Shown: positions 10,691-23,513 of the stretch, piece by piece
Numbering within the stretch: the first letter of the stretch is position 1
How the letters are laid out: the number at the start of each line of letters is the position of its first letter
DNA from: Lepus europaeus
Lineage: Eukaryota > Chordata > Mammalia > Lagomorpha > Leporidae
Assembly (NCBI RefSeq): GCF_033115175.1
Contig: NC_084834.1
Location: 90,070,462-90,134,461, forward strand
Reading direction: 5' to 3'
DNA length: 64,000 bases
Position numbers and translations under genes: made by a program
Notes under the pieces: generated by a model
Databases searched by the model: none
What the model was told of the DNA's origin: nothing
Seen by the model: the letters and a program-made list of their open reading frames with translations, nothing else

Positions 10691-10724
10691 ATTTAAACTC
10701 AGTTTGATAATTTTGTCAACCAAT
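10691..10724 (-). promoter_or_regulatory. DSPP: DSPP core promoter: inverted CCAAT box and TTTAAAT TATA-like element
   Basis: Read in the gene direction (minus strand), ATTGG (an inverted CCAAT box, plus-strand 10,720-10,724) lies about 25 bases upstream of TTTAAAT (plus-strand 10,691-10,697), which in turn lies just upstream of predicted exon 1. An inverted CCAAT box bound by NF-Y is known in rodent Dspp promoters at a similar distance from the start site. The elements are seen; their function here is inferred from position. Confidence 0.6.
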
Positions 10725-11474
10725 CACTGTTTAGAATCCCTGATATGGGGTTATAAAGTGTCACTGTGCTTATGAAGCCCATAATAATTCCCACTTCCTT
10801 CTCTTGCTGATATGTGTTTGCTCACTGGACCATTCACTTCCAAAGGGACTAGACTTACTTTCACTTAATTAAATAGCTCCTGGAAAGGCTGTTTTGCATT
10901 TTAAATATAGAGAATCAGTGTAACTACCTGAAAAGAGCCACTTATCTCTGTCACCCTGACATTTCTTGCCTTGCTAAGGTTGGCAATCTAAGAAAACTCT
11001 AGGTTTCTTTAGTAAATATGACTGCCTATTTAAGACCCCTATCATTCCTGAAGTAGATATTAAAGTTTCTGTGCTATAATTCAAGACACTGGCCATATGC
11101 AACAGCCTTGATATTACCTGAGGGATCTTTAACAATGTATAAATAGCAACAACCATGAAACCTCTCTGATCTAATCTACTGATATGAAATATTAAAAATT
11201 TAATAATTTAATATTCAAATTAAATTTTTCAAATGTATATTCAAAATGTCAACACTTATTGTAAGGTATCCAGAAGTGCAAAAGCGTGTGTACAGACAAC
11301 AAATTTAACTTTCAATTATTGCTCAATGAGTGATGACAACTGTGGAAAACCATTTCTAACAAAATTTAGGTACCTGAACTCACCAGTCCCTTGAGCCACA
11401 GGCATACTATAATGGTATAATGGTAGGTAATCCCTAAACCATTTCTCCAGTTTTTTAATTTAACACTTCAGGAA

Positions 11475-12540
11475 GGGGTTTAAGATGGCAAAATAGAGAA
11501 GGAGCTTACTTGTTCTAGTCTAGAGGAAGATAGTTGTTTTTTTTTTTTTTTTAAAAAAAAAGTACAGGTAGTGCAATCTCAGTGAAGAGTTAGGGAGAAA
11601 ACTGCTGTGGAAATTCCACAGAAGTTAGAGGGATGATGTGGATCTACATGGAGGGTGTAAACATGGAGCATAAGCACAGACACAGCACAGGAACCCAGCA
11701 ACTAGGAACCTCAGCACCAGCTTTGGAGACTGAGGTGAGACCAGACTGCTGCAGCCCAAACTATAGGTGATATACTTGTGGGGAGACCTTGGCATGAGTC
11801 TAGCCTGTAGCAGACAGTGTACCTGCCAACCTAGAGGGAAAAAATGAGTACATTTCTCTCTCCTCAAACTCCAACAATGACACCCTACAACTAGCTAAGA
11901 AAGAATGGGCACCATTTGGGACATACATAACAACTATGCCAGTTGTGTCCATATGCCCAGCAACGAGCCCAAAGGAGATGCATGAGTCTGGATAGGAGAA
12001 TTGACAGGGTGCTACATGACCACATAGGACTGTGAGGTACCCCCAGCCTCCTAGCATGCCATAGGCTCTGGGACTTAGGCTGCCTGTCTGGCTCTGGGAG
12101 TGTCTCCACCTCTCTATGAATGGGACAGACTGACAGGGCACAGTGAATCCTAGGCATCCTGTGACTGTGGGAGCCTGTGTGCTGCAATTGTGGAAACACT
12201 GTGGCTGCATGGGAGGATGCAGGGTGTGGCTGGATCTCTGGGAAGTCACTGTGGGTGGCTTTACATGCTTGGGACTCCCTAATTGCCTGGGGTGGGTCGT
12301 TGCTGTGGGATCCATGCTCACTCTGAGGACTGCACAGATCCTTTGTGTGGTTCTTGTGCCAACATGGATGAATATTACAACCACTGGGGCTTGCGCCTGG
12401 CTTTGGGAGCCTTAGAAAAGACAAGGTAAAGGTAAGACTATGCCAACAGAGCTGATCAAATCCTCCCCTCTGATAGAAAAAAGAGAAGATCTACTACATC
12501 CAATATGACTGTCACTTTGGAAATACATTAAATAAAAAGT
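11475..12540 (+). mobile_element. L1 5' UTR-like fragment
   Basis: Begins with AAGATGGCAAAATAGAGAAG, which resembles the first bases of mammalian L1 5' UTRs. It continues as a GC-richer, exon-free stretch with CTGGGAG-type repeats, then turns AT-rich. No L1 ORF follows, so it would be truncated. Assignment rests on the start motif and composition. Confidence 0.45.
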
Positions 12541-12599
12541 TTCTAGGTAGAAATAAATGAATAAACAAGCACTTCACAATCCTGTGTCTTCATGTACTT

Positions 12600-13273
12600 G
12601 TTTAGATTTTTCAGAAGTATATTTTTTTAATTTTATTTGTTATACAAATTTCATGTATTTCATATATACAGATTTAGGAACACAGTGATACTTTGCACTC
12701 TACCCTCTGTACCACCCACACTACAACCCTTCTTCTTCCTCCCTTTTCCATTCCCACTCAATTTTTACAAAGACCTATATTCAGTTTATTTAATGATCAT
12801 ATAGTTAACCCTACACAAAGTAACAGAGTTTAACAAATAGTATAAAAAGATTGTTATTCAATGGAAAAGACAAAGGCTATAAACAATCTTTGAATCTAAA
12901 AATGTTCATTTCACTCCAACATATTACATTTTAGGTACTCTATTAGTTACCTCAGACCAGGGAAAACATATGATATCTGTCTTTTTGGGACTAGTTTATT
13001 TCACTAAGCATAGTGGTTTCCAGTTGAGTCCATCTTGTTATAAAAGACAGAATGGATTCCATTTTTTTTTACAAGAATAGTAGTCCATAGTGTATATATG
13101 CCATAATTTCTTTATCCAGGCAACAGTTGATGGACATCTGTTTTGATTTCATATCTTAGCTATTGTGAATTGTGCTGCAATGAACATGGGGGTACAGATA
13201 ACTCTTTCATATGTTGATTTATTTTGGTTTTTCCTGAGAAAATTTTCAGGAGTGGGATGGCTGGGTCATATGG
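12600..13273 (-). mobile_element. L1 3' portion (end of ORF2 and 3' UTR)
   Basis: Read on the minus strand it contains the conserved L1 ORF2 C-terminal segment around ACCATATGACCCAGCC and the stretch with ATGAACATGGGG-type words on the plus strand. It parallels the plus-oriented copy at 22,440-23,160. L1 similarity stops abruptly at about 13,273. Confidence 0.8.
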
Positions 13274-13275
13274 TC

Positions 13276-14143
13276 CTGCATCTATTTGGGTTTGTCTTGC
13301 GGCTGCCAGAGGCACCTAGTACTCTTTGCCTCTGTCCATACAGCTCATGCTGTCATAGGCATTTTATAGCAGTGAGCACCCTAGCGGCATTTAACTGCTC
13401 GAACTGTATCTACATGGGTGCAGCAAGGAGACTTCTGGCTGCCACAGAGCAAAACAGACAAGGCAAGAATAAAGGAAAAAGCAGGGTAGATATGGAGCAT
13501 TCCTTGGGGTGAGGTTGCTCAGCACTTACCACTGGTCCTCTTCTGTCCTTTTGTGGTTGCCAAAACTGTTAGCAGACATGGGTGAGGTAGGTTCTTGTCT
13601 TTGCACAAGAAACAATTCAGACATGAGACAGAGAGCAGTGGTAAGCAAGGTAGCAAGGTTTATTTGGATAGGGCATCCATCAGAATGGATGGGACAGATC
13701 CAAGAGAAAGAGTGCCCTGTCACTCAGATGGGGGAAAGTAAGGTTACATGGTTAAATGTGGGGAAATTAGTTACATGATGGTGCCCAAAGGAAGTAAGGT
13801 GGGTGGAATCCAAAGTTGTTTACCACTAAAACTAATTGATTGCGCAACATCAGGGGAGGTAACAAAACTAGTAACAAGTGTATAGACATATGGCTAATCC
13901 TATAGAAACCCCCCCATAAAATGACCATTTAAGTGATTGGTTGGTCCTCAGCCCTGCCCCAATGACTCTGCAGTTTTGTGCTATAAAATGTTCTGTTACG
14001 CAGGAAGTAAACGAGTCCTTGCTAGACTTGGCTCCCCGCTGCGTCTGATTGTCTCCGGGATTGGGAGGCTGGGGAACGGGCGAGCGGCGCACTTACCTTT
14101 CCTCGGACCCAGTCCATCCTTGTACGGGTGGACTAAGACCCAG
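13276..14143 (+). mobile_element. Probable solo LTR of an endogenous retrovirus (ends approximate)
   Basis: The segment interrupts L1 sequence. It has a TATAAA box at 13,982-13,987 followed by a GC-rich R/U5-like stretch rich in CpG, and ends in ACCCAGCA. The region before it has CCAAT-like and purine-rich parts typical of U3. No gag, pol or env follows, so this is a solo LTR at most. The exact 5' end and any target duplication could not be fixed. Confidence 0.55.
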
Positions 14144-14214
14144 CAGTCAAATGGAGAGAATACACCTTCCAGGCCAGGTGGGTGGCTCAGGAGAGAGCTG
14201 AGAGCTGAGTGTTA

Positions 14215-16860
14215 TCTCGTAAGTATTGTTATGTTGTATTTCCATCTTCATTCATTTCCAAAAATTTTTTATTTCTCTTGATTTCTTCTATGACCCACTA
14301 TTCATTCAGAAGCATGTTGTTCAGTCTTCTTGTGTTTGCATATGTTCTAGACATTCATGAGTTATTGATTTCCAGGTTCATTTCATTGTGGTCAGAGAAG
14401 ATGCATGGTATGATTTTGATTTTTTTTAATTTGCTGAGACTTGCTTTATGGCTTAGCATGTGGTCTATCCTAGAGAAAGTTCAATGCACTGATAAGAATG
14501 AATATTCTACAACTATGGGGTAAAAAATTCTGTAGACATCAGTTAGGTCCATTTGACCCATAGTGTTGATTAGCTCTGTTGTTTTTTTCTTGATGTCTGT
14601 GTAGTTGATCTGTCCATTGTTGAAAGTGAGGTGTTGAAGTCCCCCGTTACTATTGTATTGAAGTCTATGTCTCCCTTTAGGTTGATTAGCATTTCTTTTT
14701 AATAACCTGGTGCCCTTGCATTGGGTGCATGCACATTTATTGTCACATCTTCCTGTTGAATTGATCTCTTAATCATTATGTGGTGCCCTTTTTCATCTCT
14801 ATTAAGAGTTTTTGTATTAAAGTCTACTTTGTCTGATATTAGGATGGCAACACCTGCACTTTTCTTGCTCTCCATTAGCGTAGAATATCTTTTTCCATCC
14901 TTTCACTTTCAGTGTGTGGTTATCTGTTGGTGAGATGTGTTTCTTGTAGACAGCAAATAGGTGGGTCATGTTTTTTAATTCATTCACCTAGACTGTATCT
15001 TTTAACTGGAGAGTTGAGACCATTTGTATTCAAGATGACTATTGATAAGTAATGACTCAGCCCTGCCATTTTTCCATAAATATTCCTATTGTCTACTTGG
15101 ATTTTTTTTTTTGTACTTTTTTAGTGGGGCATTTCCTGCCTTTACATTCTTTCATAGGATAGCTATCTTTCTGTGTTTTGTAAGGCTGGATGAGTGGAGA
15201 CAAGTTCTTTCAATTTCTTTTTGTTTTGGAAAGTCTTTAACCTTCATTTGTAAGTGAAAGCTTTGCAGAGTTTAGTATTCTGGGTTGACAGGTTTTTTTC
15301 TTTTAAGACTTGGTATCTCACCATTCCCTTCTAGACTGTAGGGTTTCTGATGAGAAGTCAGCTGTGAGTCTAACTGGAGATCCTCTGAAAGTAATCTGGT
15401 ATTTGTCTCATGCACATTTTAGAATCTTTTCCTTATGTTTTACTGTGGAGAGTTTGACTACAATGTGTCATGGTGAAGATATTTCTGGTCATGTCTGTCA
15501 GGAGTTATGTGCTTCCTCTACTTGGACATCCCTTTCTTTTTCCAAATTGGGGGATTTTTCTGTAATTATTTTACTAAATAGGCCTTCTAACCCATTCTCT
15601 GTTCCATGCCTTCAGGAATTCCTAAAACCCATATGTTGAGTCATTTGATAGTATCCCATAAATATCCAACACTGTTTTTAAGTTTTCTGATTTCTTCTGC
15701 TTTTGTTTTGTTTTGTTTTTTGGTCTGAGATTTATCTTCTAGCTCAGATATTCTTTCTTTTGACTCACCAAGTCTTCTGTTAAGGCTTTCCACCTCATTA
15801 TTTACTTGATCTACTGAATTCTTCATTTCTGATATTTTATTTTGATTTCTCTTTAAAATCTTAATTTCATGGGAAAAATTTTCATTCATAACATGTATGA
15901 TTTTCTTTAATTCATGGATTTGCTTCTGATTGCTTTTGATTAAACCTATGTTAATTTTTTAAATTTCATTTCGAGGATTTCATCAATCTTTTCATCTTCA
16001 CATTCTAGTATTGAAATGTTGTTGTGTTCCTTTTTGGGGGTCGTGGTATCTCCCTTATTCTTGTTTCTTGAATTTCTGCTTATTTTTTGACATTTGTAGA
16101 GGTAATTGTTTTTTCCCCCTCTGCTGGCTTTCAACTTTGAGCTATCCCTCTGTGAATAGTGGAATGTTTGCACTTTCAGGGCATACCAATATGTATGTGG
16201 TGGGTGCGGACAGAGAGTTCTGGTCAGTGCTCCAGGGTAGGGTGAGTATCCAGGGTAACACCCAAGTTGGAAATGGTAGACCTCTTCTTGCTAACAGAAG
16301 TGGGGGAATGGTCATCTCTGGTGTTGTGATAACCCCCTCACCTCCTTCCCTTCATGCTGAGCAATGCCTAGGTGTTAGTCCTCAGTGGGTTCAACATTCA
16401 TCAGCACAGCCATATAAACTTCACAAATGATCTGTACAGTCCTCACTGTGAGCATGGTACCCACTTCAATGACCCACCCCAGGTAACCAACGAGCTCTGA
16501 ACATGTGGAGCTGTTCCTAGCGAGTACCCAAAGACCCAGCTATACACTGCACCCTTTCATGTAACCACAGAGTCCCCATGGTCTCAGCACACAAGGTTCC
16601 CACAGTCACTACATGCAGAGGTTTCACTTTGCCCTGCCAGCCTACCTAGTCAACAGAGGGCAGATATTTCCTGAGCCAGCTCTGCCTAGGTTTTTTTCAT
16701 CCTGGGAAGCTGGGGGTGCTTCACAGTCCTACATATGTTCCAGTACTATCAAGAAGATGGCATCCTCCTCAGTCAGCTGCTGTGTGTGTGCACAAAGGTT
16801 TCTGCAGCTCCCCCCAAATACAAAATGGCACCCAACCTTTCTCAGCCATCGTAGAGATCT
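14215..16860 (-). mobile_element. L1 fragment: endonuclease part of ORF2, ORF1 region and 5' side
   Basis: On the minus strand, 14,220-15,050 parallels the ORF2 endonuclease region of the better copy at 18,300-19,150. 15,260-16,170 parallels ORF1 (coiled-coil-like Glu/Lys/Asn-rich frames around 15,641-15,889 and 15,946-16,173). 16,170-16,860 is 5' UTR-like. It carries frame breaks throughout and is older than the neighbouring element. Confidence 0.75.
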
Positions 16861-16861
16861 T

Positions 16862-19800
16862 TAACATCCTTGGTTTATTTTATTCCAAGGTAGTTGATTG
16901 TTTTGTAGCTATTGTGAATGGGATTGATCTTAGAAGTTCTTCCTCAGCCATGGCATTGCCTGTGTATACAAAGGCTGTTGATTTTTGTGCATTGATTTTA
17001 TATCCTGCGACTTTGCCAAACTCTTCGATGAGTTCCAATAGTCTCTTAGTAGAGTTCTTTGGATCCCCTAAATAAAGAATCATATCATCTGCAAAGAGGG
17101 ATAGTATGAGTTCCTCCTTCCCAATTTGTATCACTTTAATTTCTTTTTCTTGCCTAATAGCTCTGGCTAAAACTTCCAGAACTATATTGAAGAGCAGTGG
17201 TGAGAGTGGGCATCCCTGTCTGGTATCAGATCCCGGTGGAAATGCTTCCAACTTTTCCCCATTCAATAGGATGCTGGCCATGGGTTTTTCATAAATTGCT
17301 TTGATTGTATTGAGGAATGTTCCTTCCATATCCAGTTTGCTTAGAGTTTTCATCATGAAAGGGTGCTGTATTTTATCAAATGCTTTCTCTGCGTCTATTG
17401 AGAGAATCATATGGTTTTTCTTCTGCAGTCTGTTAATGTGGTGTATCACATTGATTGTTTTGCAAACATTGAACCATCCCTCATAGCAGGGATAAATCCC
17501 ATTTGGTCTGGGTGGATGATCTTTCTGATGTGTTGTTGCATTCTATTGGCCAGAATTTTATTGAGGATTTTTGCATCTATGTTCATCAGGGATATTCTCT
17601 TTCAATGCTGCATCTTTTTCTGGCTTAGGAATTAAAGTCATACTGGCTTCATAGAAAGAACTTGGGAGGATTCCCTCTTTTTTGATTGTTCTGAATAGTT
17701 TGAGAAGAATTGGAGTTAGGTCTTCTTTAAATGTCTGGTAGAATTCAGCAGTGAACCCATCTGGTCCTGGGCTTTTCTTTGTCGGGAGGGCCTTTATTAC
17801 TGTTTCAATTTCTGTCTCATTTATGGGTCTGTTTGGGTTTTCTATGTCTTCCTGGTTCAATTTAGGTAGATTGCATGTGTCCAGGAATCTATCCCTTTCT
17901 GATAGATTTCCCTGTTTGCTGGCATACAAGTCCTTGTAGTAATTTCTGATGATTCTTTTTATTTCTGTGGTGTCTGTTGTTACGTTTCCCTTTTCATCTC
18001 TGATCCTATTGATTTGGGTCTTTTCTTTTTTTAGTTAGTTGGGCCAATGGGGTGTCAATTTTGTTTATTTTTTCAAAAAACCAGCTCCTCTTTTGGCTGA
18101 TTTTTTGTAATTTTTTATTAAATCCTACTGATTTTTTTCTCTGATTTTAATTATTTCTCTTCTACTAGATTTGGGTCTGGTTTGCTGCAATTTTTCTAGA
18201 TCCTTGAGGTGAATTGAAAGCTCATTTATTTGGTACCTTTCCAATTTCTTGATGTAGCACCTATTGATATAAACTTTTCTCTTAACACTGCTTTTGTTGT
18301 ATCCCATAAGTTTAGGTATGTTGTGCTGTTATCCTATTTTACTTCCAGAAAATTTTTTATTTCTCTTTTGAGTTCTTCTATGACCCATTGTTCATTCAGG
18401 AGCATGTTGTTCAATCTCCATGTGTTTGCATATGCTCTAGGGATTCCTGAGTTGCTAATTTCCAACTTCATTTCTCTATGGTCTGAGAAGGTGCATTGTA
18501 TGATCCTAATTCTCTTGAATTTGCTGACACTTGCTTTATGGCCTAGTATGTGGTCGATTCTAGAGTAGGTTCCATGTACTGCTGAAAAGAATGTAAATGC
18601 TTTCTGTGTAGGATGAAAAGTTCTGTAGATATCTGTTAGATCCATTTGGGCTATAGTGCCATTTAAATCTACTGTATCCTTGTTGATCTTCTGTCCTGTT
18701 GATCTGTCTATTTCTGAGAGTGGAGTATTGAAGTCCCCCAGCACTATTGTATTGGAGTCTAAGTCTCCCTTTAATTCCCTTAACAAATCTTTTAAATAAA
18801 CCGGTGCCCTGTAATTAGGTGCATATACATTGATAATCGTTATATCTTCCTGTTGAATGGATCCCTTAATCACTATATAGTGCCCCTCCTTGTCTCTCCT
18901 AACAGTTTTTGTGTTAAAGTTTATTTTGTCTGATATTAAGATGGCTATGCCTGCTCTTTTTTCATTACTGTTAGCATGGTATATCTTTTTCCAGCCTTTC
19001 ACTTTCAGTCTGTATGGATCATTGTTGGAAAGATGTGTTTCTTGTAAGCAGCAAATAGATGGGTTTTGTTCCTTAACCCAATCAGCCAATCAGTGTCTTT
19101 TAACTGGAGAGTTCAGGCCATTAATATTTAATGTGACTATTGAGAAGGAGTAACTTTGCCCTGCCATTTGCCAAATATATTTTCTAGTATATGCTTTGAA
19201 CTTCCTGTGATCTTTTGCTGTGAGGTTTCCTTCCTTTACCTTCTTTCATATTGATGACTGTGTTTCTGTGTTTCTGTGTGTAATACATCTTTAAGCATTT
19301 TTTACAGGGCTGGACAAGTAGCAACAAATTCTTTCAATTTCTGTTTGCTATGAAAGGTCTTTATTTCACCTTCATTCACAAATGAAAACTTTGCAGGATA
19401 TAGTATTATGGGCTGGCAGTTTTTCTCTCTTAGTACCTGGGCTATGTCTCGCCATTCCCTTCCAGCTTGTAGGGTTTCTGATGAGAAGTCTGCTGTGAGT
19501 CTAATTGAAGATCCTCTGAGAGTAATCTGATGTTTCTCTCTTGCACATTTTAGAATATTTTCTTCATATTTCACTGTGGTAAGTTTGATTACAGCGTGTC
19601 ATGGTGAGGATCTCTTTTGGTCATGTTTACTAGGGGTTCTATGAGCTTCCTGAACTAGGATGTCTCTGTCCTTCTCCAAACCCGGGAAGTTCTCTGCTAG
19701 TATCTCACTGACAAGGCCTTCTAATCCTTTCTCCCTCTCCATGCCTTCAGAATTTTGGGTTTTTTAATAGTATCCTGTAGATTCCCAACAATATTTTTTA

Positions 19801-21306
19801 GATTTCTAATTTCCTCTTCTTTTCTTTGGTTTGACTGTATACTTTCCTGTGCTCTGTCTTCTAACTCTGATATTCTCTCTTCTGTTTCACTGACTGTTTT
19901 TAAGGCTCTCTAATGTGTTTGTCGTTTGATCTATTGAGTTCTTCATTTCATTTTGATTTCTCTTCACTATCACACTTTCCTGTTCTACTAGTTTCTGTGT
20001 TTCATTTTGATTCCTTCTTAAGATTTCATTTTCACAAATGAGATTTTCTATCCTGTCCAGTAAGGAATTCCATAGCTCAAGCATTTGTTTTTGAAAACTT
20101 CTAAATTTTCTTATCATAAATTTTTTTAATTCAGTATCTTGTATTTCTTCCATCTCATCATCTTCATAATCTTGGCTTGGGGTGTCTTGTTCATTGGGGG
20201 TGTCATAATGTCTTCCTTGTTCTTGTTTCCTTGGTTTCTGCATTTGTTGCTTGGCATTGTGGAGATATTCTTTGGATTCTTCTTCCCTCGCTGTGGTGTT
20301 TTTTCCTTGTTATACTATGATTGTATTAAGTGGACTGTCTGCTTTTGATGGAGCCTTAGAGGCTTGAGATGGGTGTGGCCTGAGAGCTCTGTTTGGTTCC
20401 TCAGGGTTGAGGGTGTGTCAAAGATGACATTCCCAGGTTAGGTGTGGTAAATCTCTCTCTTTCTTTTCTTTTTTTTTTTTTATTAAGAAGGGAAGTAATT
20501 CCACACAGCTGAGCAGAATTGAAGGTAGTTTGCAGGCAAATGATATACCCACAGGAGCCAGAGTTTGGAAGCTCTTTCCCAAGGACCACACAGGGAATCT
20601 GTGCTGCCCTCAGTGTGGGTTCAAATTCTCCTGCAGTCTCCCACTGGGTTGCCAAGGTTACTGAATTGTAGCATCTCTGGAGAGTACTCACGTGAATTCC
20701 ATGAGTTCTCTCTCCCACTGTCTCTTTTTTCACAGTCTCAGTTCATTAGCACCACACATTCACTAGGTCCTAATCTCCTGTTATTTCACACACACACACA
20801 CACCAGAGTCAGGTTTTTCTGCTTGGCTGAAGGCGGTTGAAGGCCTGAGGTCGCGCTGCTTATGACGTATGTCCAAAATGGCACCTGCTCTTTGTCTTGC
20901 TCGCCTTTGAGAGGTGAACGGAGAGAGAGAAACTCATGTCCGTACCGGTCACTTTTTTTTCCCTCTCTCTTCTAGATAGCCTGGTGAACTTTTCCCCGTG
21001 GGGTTTCAAGCCTCGTTCCCTCTAGTCTCCTCTTTCTGCTTTCCCACCTGTGTCTCGGGCTATTGAGGTTTGGCTCACCTTGTGTTCCAGTGCTGGTGTG
21101 TTGATTCTGCCGCTGGTGTCCTGAGCTGTGGGCTCCCACGCCCTCCACGCAGGTCCACAGTGAGTCAGTAGTTCCGGAAGAGTTACCTCTGCTGTTTCTT
21201 CCCCTACTCTTCCTTGAACCTACAGTATCTCCACTTTTATTGAACTGTCTCTTCCCGGACTATCAGTGTGCTCCCTTCGTATTCCACCATCTTGCCGTCT
21301 CCCGGC
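16862..21306 (-). mobile_element. L1, inverted 5' part: 5' UTR, ORF1, ORF2 endonuclease and reverse transcriptase
   Basis: Read on the minus strand it begins at 21,306 with GGCCGGGAGACGGCAAGATG, a full L1 5' start. The 5' UTR runs to about 20,350 and ORF1 spans about 20,243-19,302. ORF2 begins around 19,100. The endonuclease frame (19,089-18,334) has the motifs LQETHL and GDFNTPLSE, with SDH near its end. Reverse transcriptase frames follow (17,929-17,558 and 17,449-16,880), including the catalytic FADD box. The frames are broken by a few shifts. The element stops at 16,862 inside ORF2 past the RT core. L1 ORF2p normally nicks DNA and reverse-transcribes its own RNA; this copy cannot encode it intact. 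Confidence 0.88.
20782..20802. repeat. Short CA microsatellite inside L1 5' UTR
   Basis: A run of CA dinucleotides of about 20 bases within the inverted L1 5' region. Confidence 0.85.
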
Positions 21307-23160
21307 CTAAGCAATCTTATACAACAAAAACAAAGCCAGAGGCACCATAATACCAGATTTTGAGACATACTACAAAGCAGTTATAAGCAAAACAGCCTGA
21401 TACTGGTATAAAAATAGATGGATAGATCAATGGAACAGAATAGATATGCATGACTGGCACTGTGCCGTAGCAGGTAAAGCTACCCCCTACAGTGTTGGCA
21501 TCCTATATAAGCACCGGTTTGAGTCCCACATGCTCCACTTCCAATCCAGCTCTCTGCTATGGCCTGGGAAAGCAGAAGAAGATGACCCAAGTCCTTGGGC
21601 ACCTGCACCCGCATGGGAGAACCAGAGGAAGCTCCTGGCTCCTGGCTTCGGATCTCTGTAGTTCTGACCATTGCAGCCAATTGGGGAGTAAACCAGTGAA
21701 TGGAAGACCTCTTTCATTCTCTCTTCCTCTCCTTCTCTCTCTGTGTAACTCTTTCAAATAAAATAAATAAATATTTTTTAAAAAAAGAATAGAAATGTCA
21801 GAAATCAATCCCAGCATCTACAACCAATTTATATTTGACCAAGGAACTAAAATCAATCCCTGAAGCAAGGACAGTCTCTTCAGCAAATGGTGCTGGGAAA
21901 ACTGGATTTCCACATGCAGAAGCATGAAGCAAGACCCCTACCTTACACCTTACACAAAAATCCATTCAAAATGGATTAAAGATGTAAATCTATGACCTGA
22001 TGCCATCAAATGATTAAAGAACATTGTGGAAACCCTGCAAGACATCAGCATAGGCAAAGAGTTCTTGAATGTCCCCAGAGGCACAGGCAATCAAAACTAA
22101 AATTAACAATTGGGATTACATTAAATTGAAAAGTTTCTGTACTGTAAAATAAACAGTCAGGAAAGTGAAGAGTCAACTGACAGAATGAGAGAAACTATTT
22201 GCAAACCATGCAACTGATAAATGATTAATATCCAGAATATATAAAGAGACCTAAAAACTCTACAACAATAACCAACCAGTGAAGAAATGGGCAAAAGGAC
22301 TTAAACAGACATTTTTCAAAAAAAATGAAATCCAAATAGCCAACAGACACAGGAAAAAATGTTCAGGATGACAAGCCCGCAGGGGAAATGCAAATCAAAA
22401 CCACAATAAGGTTTCACCTCACCCCAGTTTTAATGGCTTTCATACAGAAATCAACAAACAACAAATGATGGCAAGGATATGGGGGAAAATGTACCCTAAT
22501 CCACAGTTGGTGGGCATGTAAACTGGTAAAACCATTATGGAAGTCAGTTTTGAGATACCTCAGAAATCTGTATATAGACCTACCATATGACCCAGACATC
22601 CCATTCCTGGGAATATATCCAAGGGAAATGAAATCAGCAAATAAATGAGTTATCTGCATTCCCATTTTTATTGCAGCTCAATTCACAAAAGCTAAGACAT
22701 GGGATCAACCTAAATGCCCATCAATTGAATACTGAATAAAGAAATTCTGGGATTGTACACTATGGAATTCTACACAGTGGTAAAAAAAATGAAATCTGGT
22801 AATTTGCAACAAAATGGATGAATCTGGAAAACATCATACTTAGTGAAATAAGCCATTCCCAAAGGGACAAATACCATATGTTTTCCCTGATCTGTGATAA
22901 CTAATAGAGCACCTAAAAGGAAATCTGTAGAAGTGAAATTGACACTTTGAGAATTATAGACTTGAACAGCCCTTGTCTTGACTATAGAGGAACAGTTTTT
23001 TTTCCTTAATGGAGAATGCGACTGGGAATTGGAGAGGGAGAAGGAGGTGGGGCGGGAGTAGGGTGCGAAGGCCGGTATGGTGGGAAGAATCACTATAGTC
23101 CTAAAATTGTACTTATGAAATTAGTACTCATTAAATGAAAGGTTTCTTTGGGGGAAAAAA
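21307..23160 (+). mobile_element. L1, 3' part: ORF2 C-terminus and 3' UTR (interrupted by a SINE)
   Basis: Plus-strand continuation of L1 ORF2 (ACTACAAAGCAGTTATAAGC, later CCATATGACCCAGACATCCC) to a 3' UTR ending in CATTAAATGAAAGG and an A-rich stretch. The ORF2 frame contains several stops. It joins head-on to the inverted 5' end at 21,306, as expected for one L1 insertion with a twin-priming inversion. Confidence 0.85.
21449..21785 (+). mobile_element. CSINE inserted in the L1 3' part
   Basis: Complete CSINE flanked by AGAATAGATATG (21,437-21,448) and AGAATAGAAATG (21,786-21,797), one base different. L1 ORF2 similarity resumes directly after it, so the SINE is younger than the L1. Confidence 0.9.
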
Positions 23161-23176
23161 AAGAAACTTGCATTCA

Positions 23177-23513
23177 GGGGTTGTAATTGTGGCATAACAG
23201 GTAAAGCCAATGCCTGCAATGCCTGCATCCCATATGGGTGCCGGATTGTGTTCTGGCTGCTCCACTTCTGAGCCAGCTCCCTGCTGATGGCCTGGGGAAA
23301 GCAGCAGAAGATGATACAGGTGTTTGGGCCCTTGCTGTCCATATAAGAGACCCAGATGATACTCTTGGCTCCTGGCTTCAGCCTGTCTCAGTCCTGGCTG
23401 TTGTGGCCCTTCAGTAAGTGAACCAGCAGATGGAAGATCTCTCTCACTCTCTCTTTCTCTCTCTCTAACTCTGATTTTTGAAATAAATGAATCTTTTAAA
23501 AAGAAGAAAGAAA
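23177..23513 (+). mobile_element. CSINE next to the L1 3' end
   Basis: Head GGTTGTAATTGTGGCATAAC, CATATGGGTGCCGG box, CT-rich tail and AAATAAATGAATC. Imperfect flanking repeat around 23,163-23,176 and 23,515-23,528. Confidence 0.85.

Noticed and set aside
16880-19089. Possible functional reverse-transcriptase gene
   Set aside because: The L1 ORF2 is split into frames and lacks its C-terminal part on that strand, so it is not an active enzyme gene.
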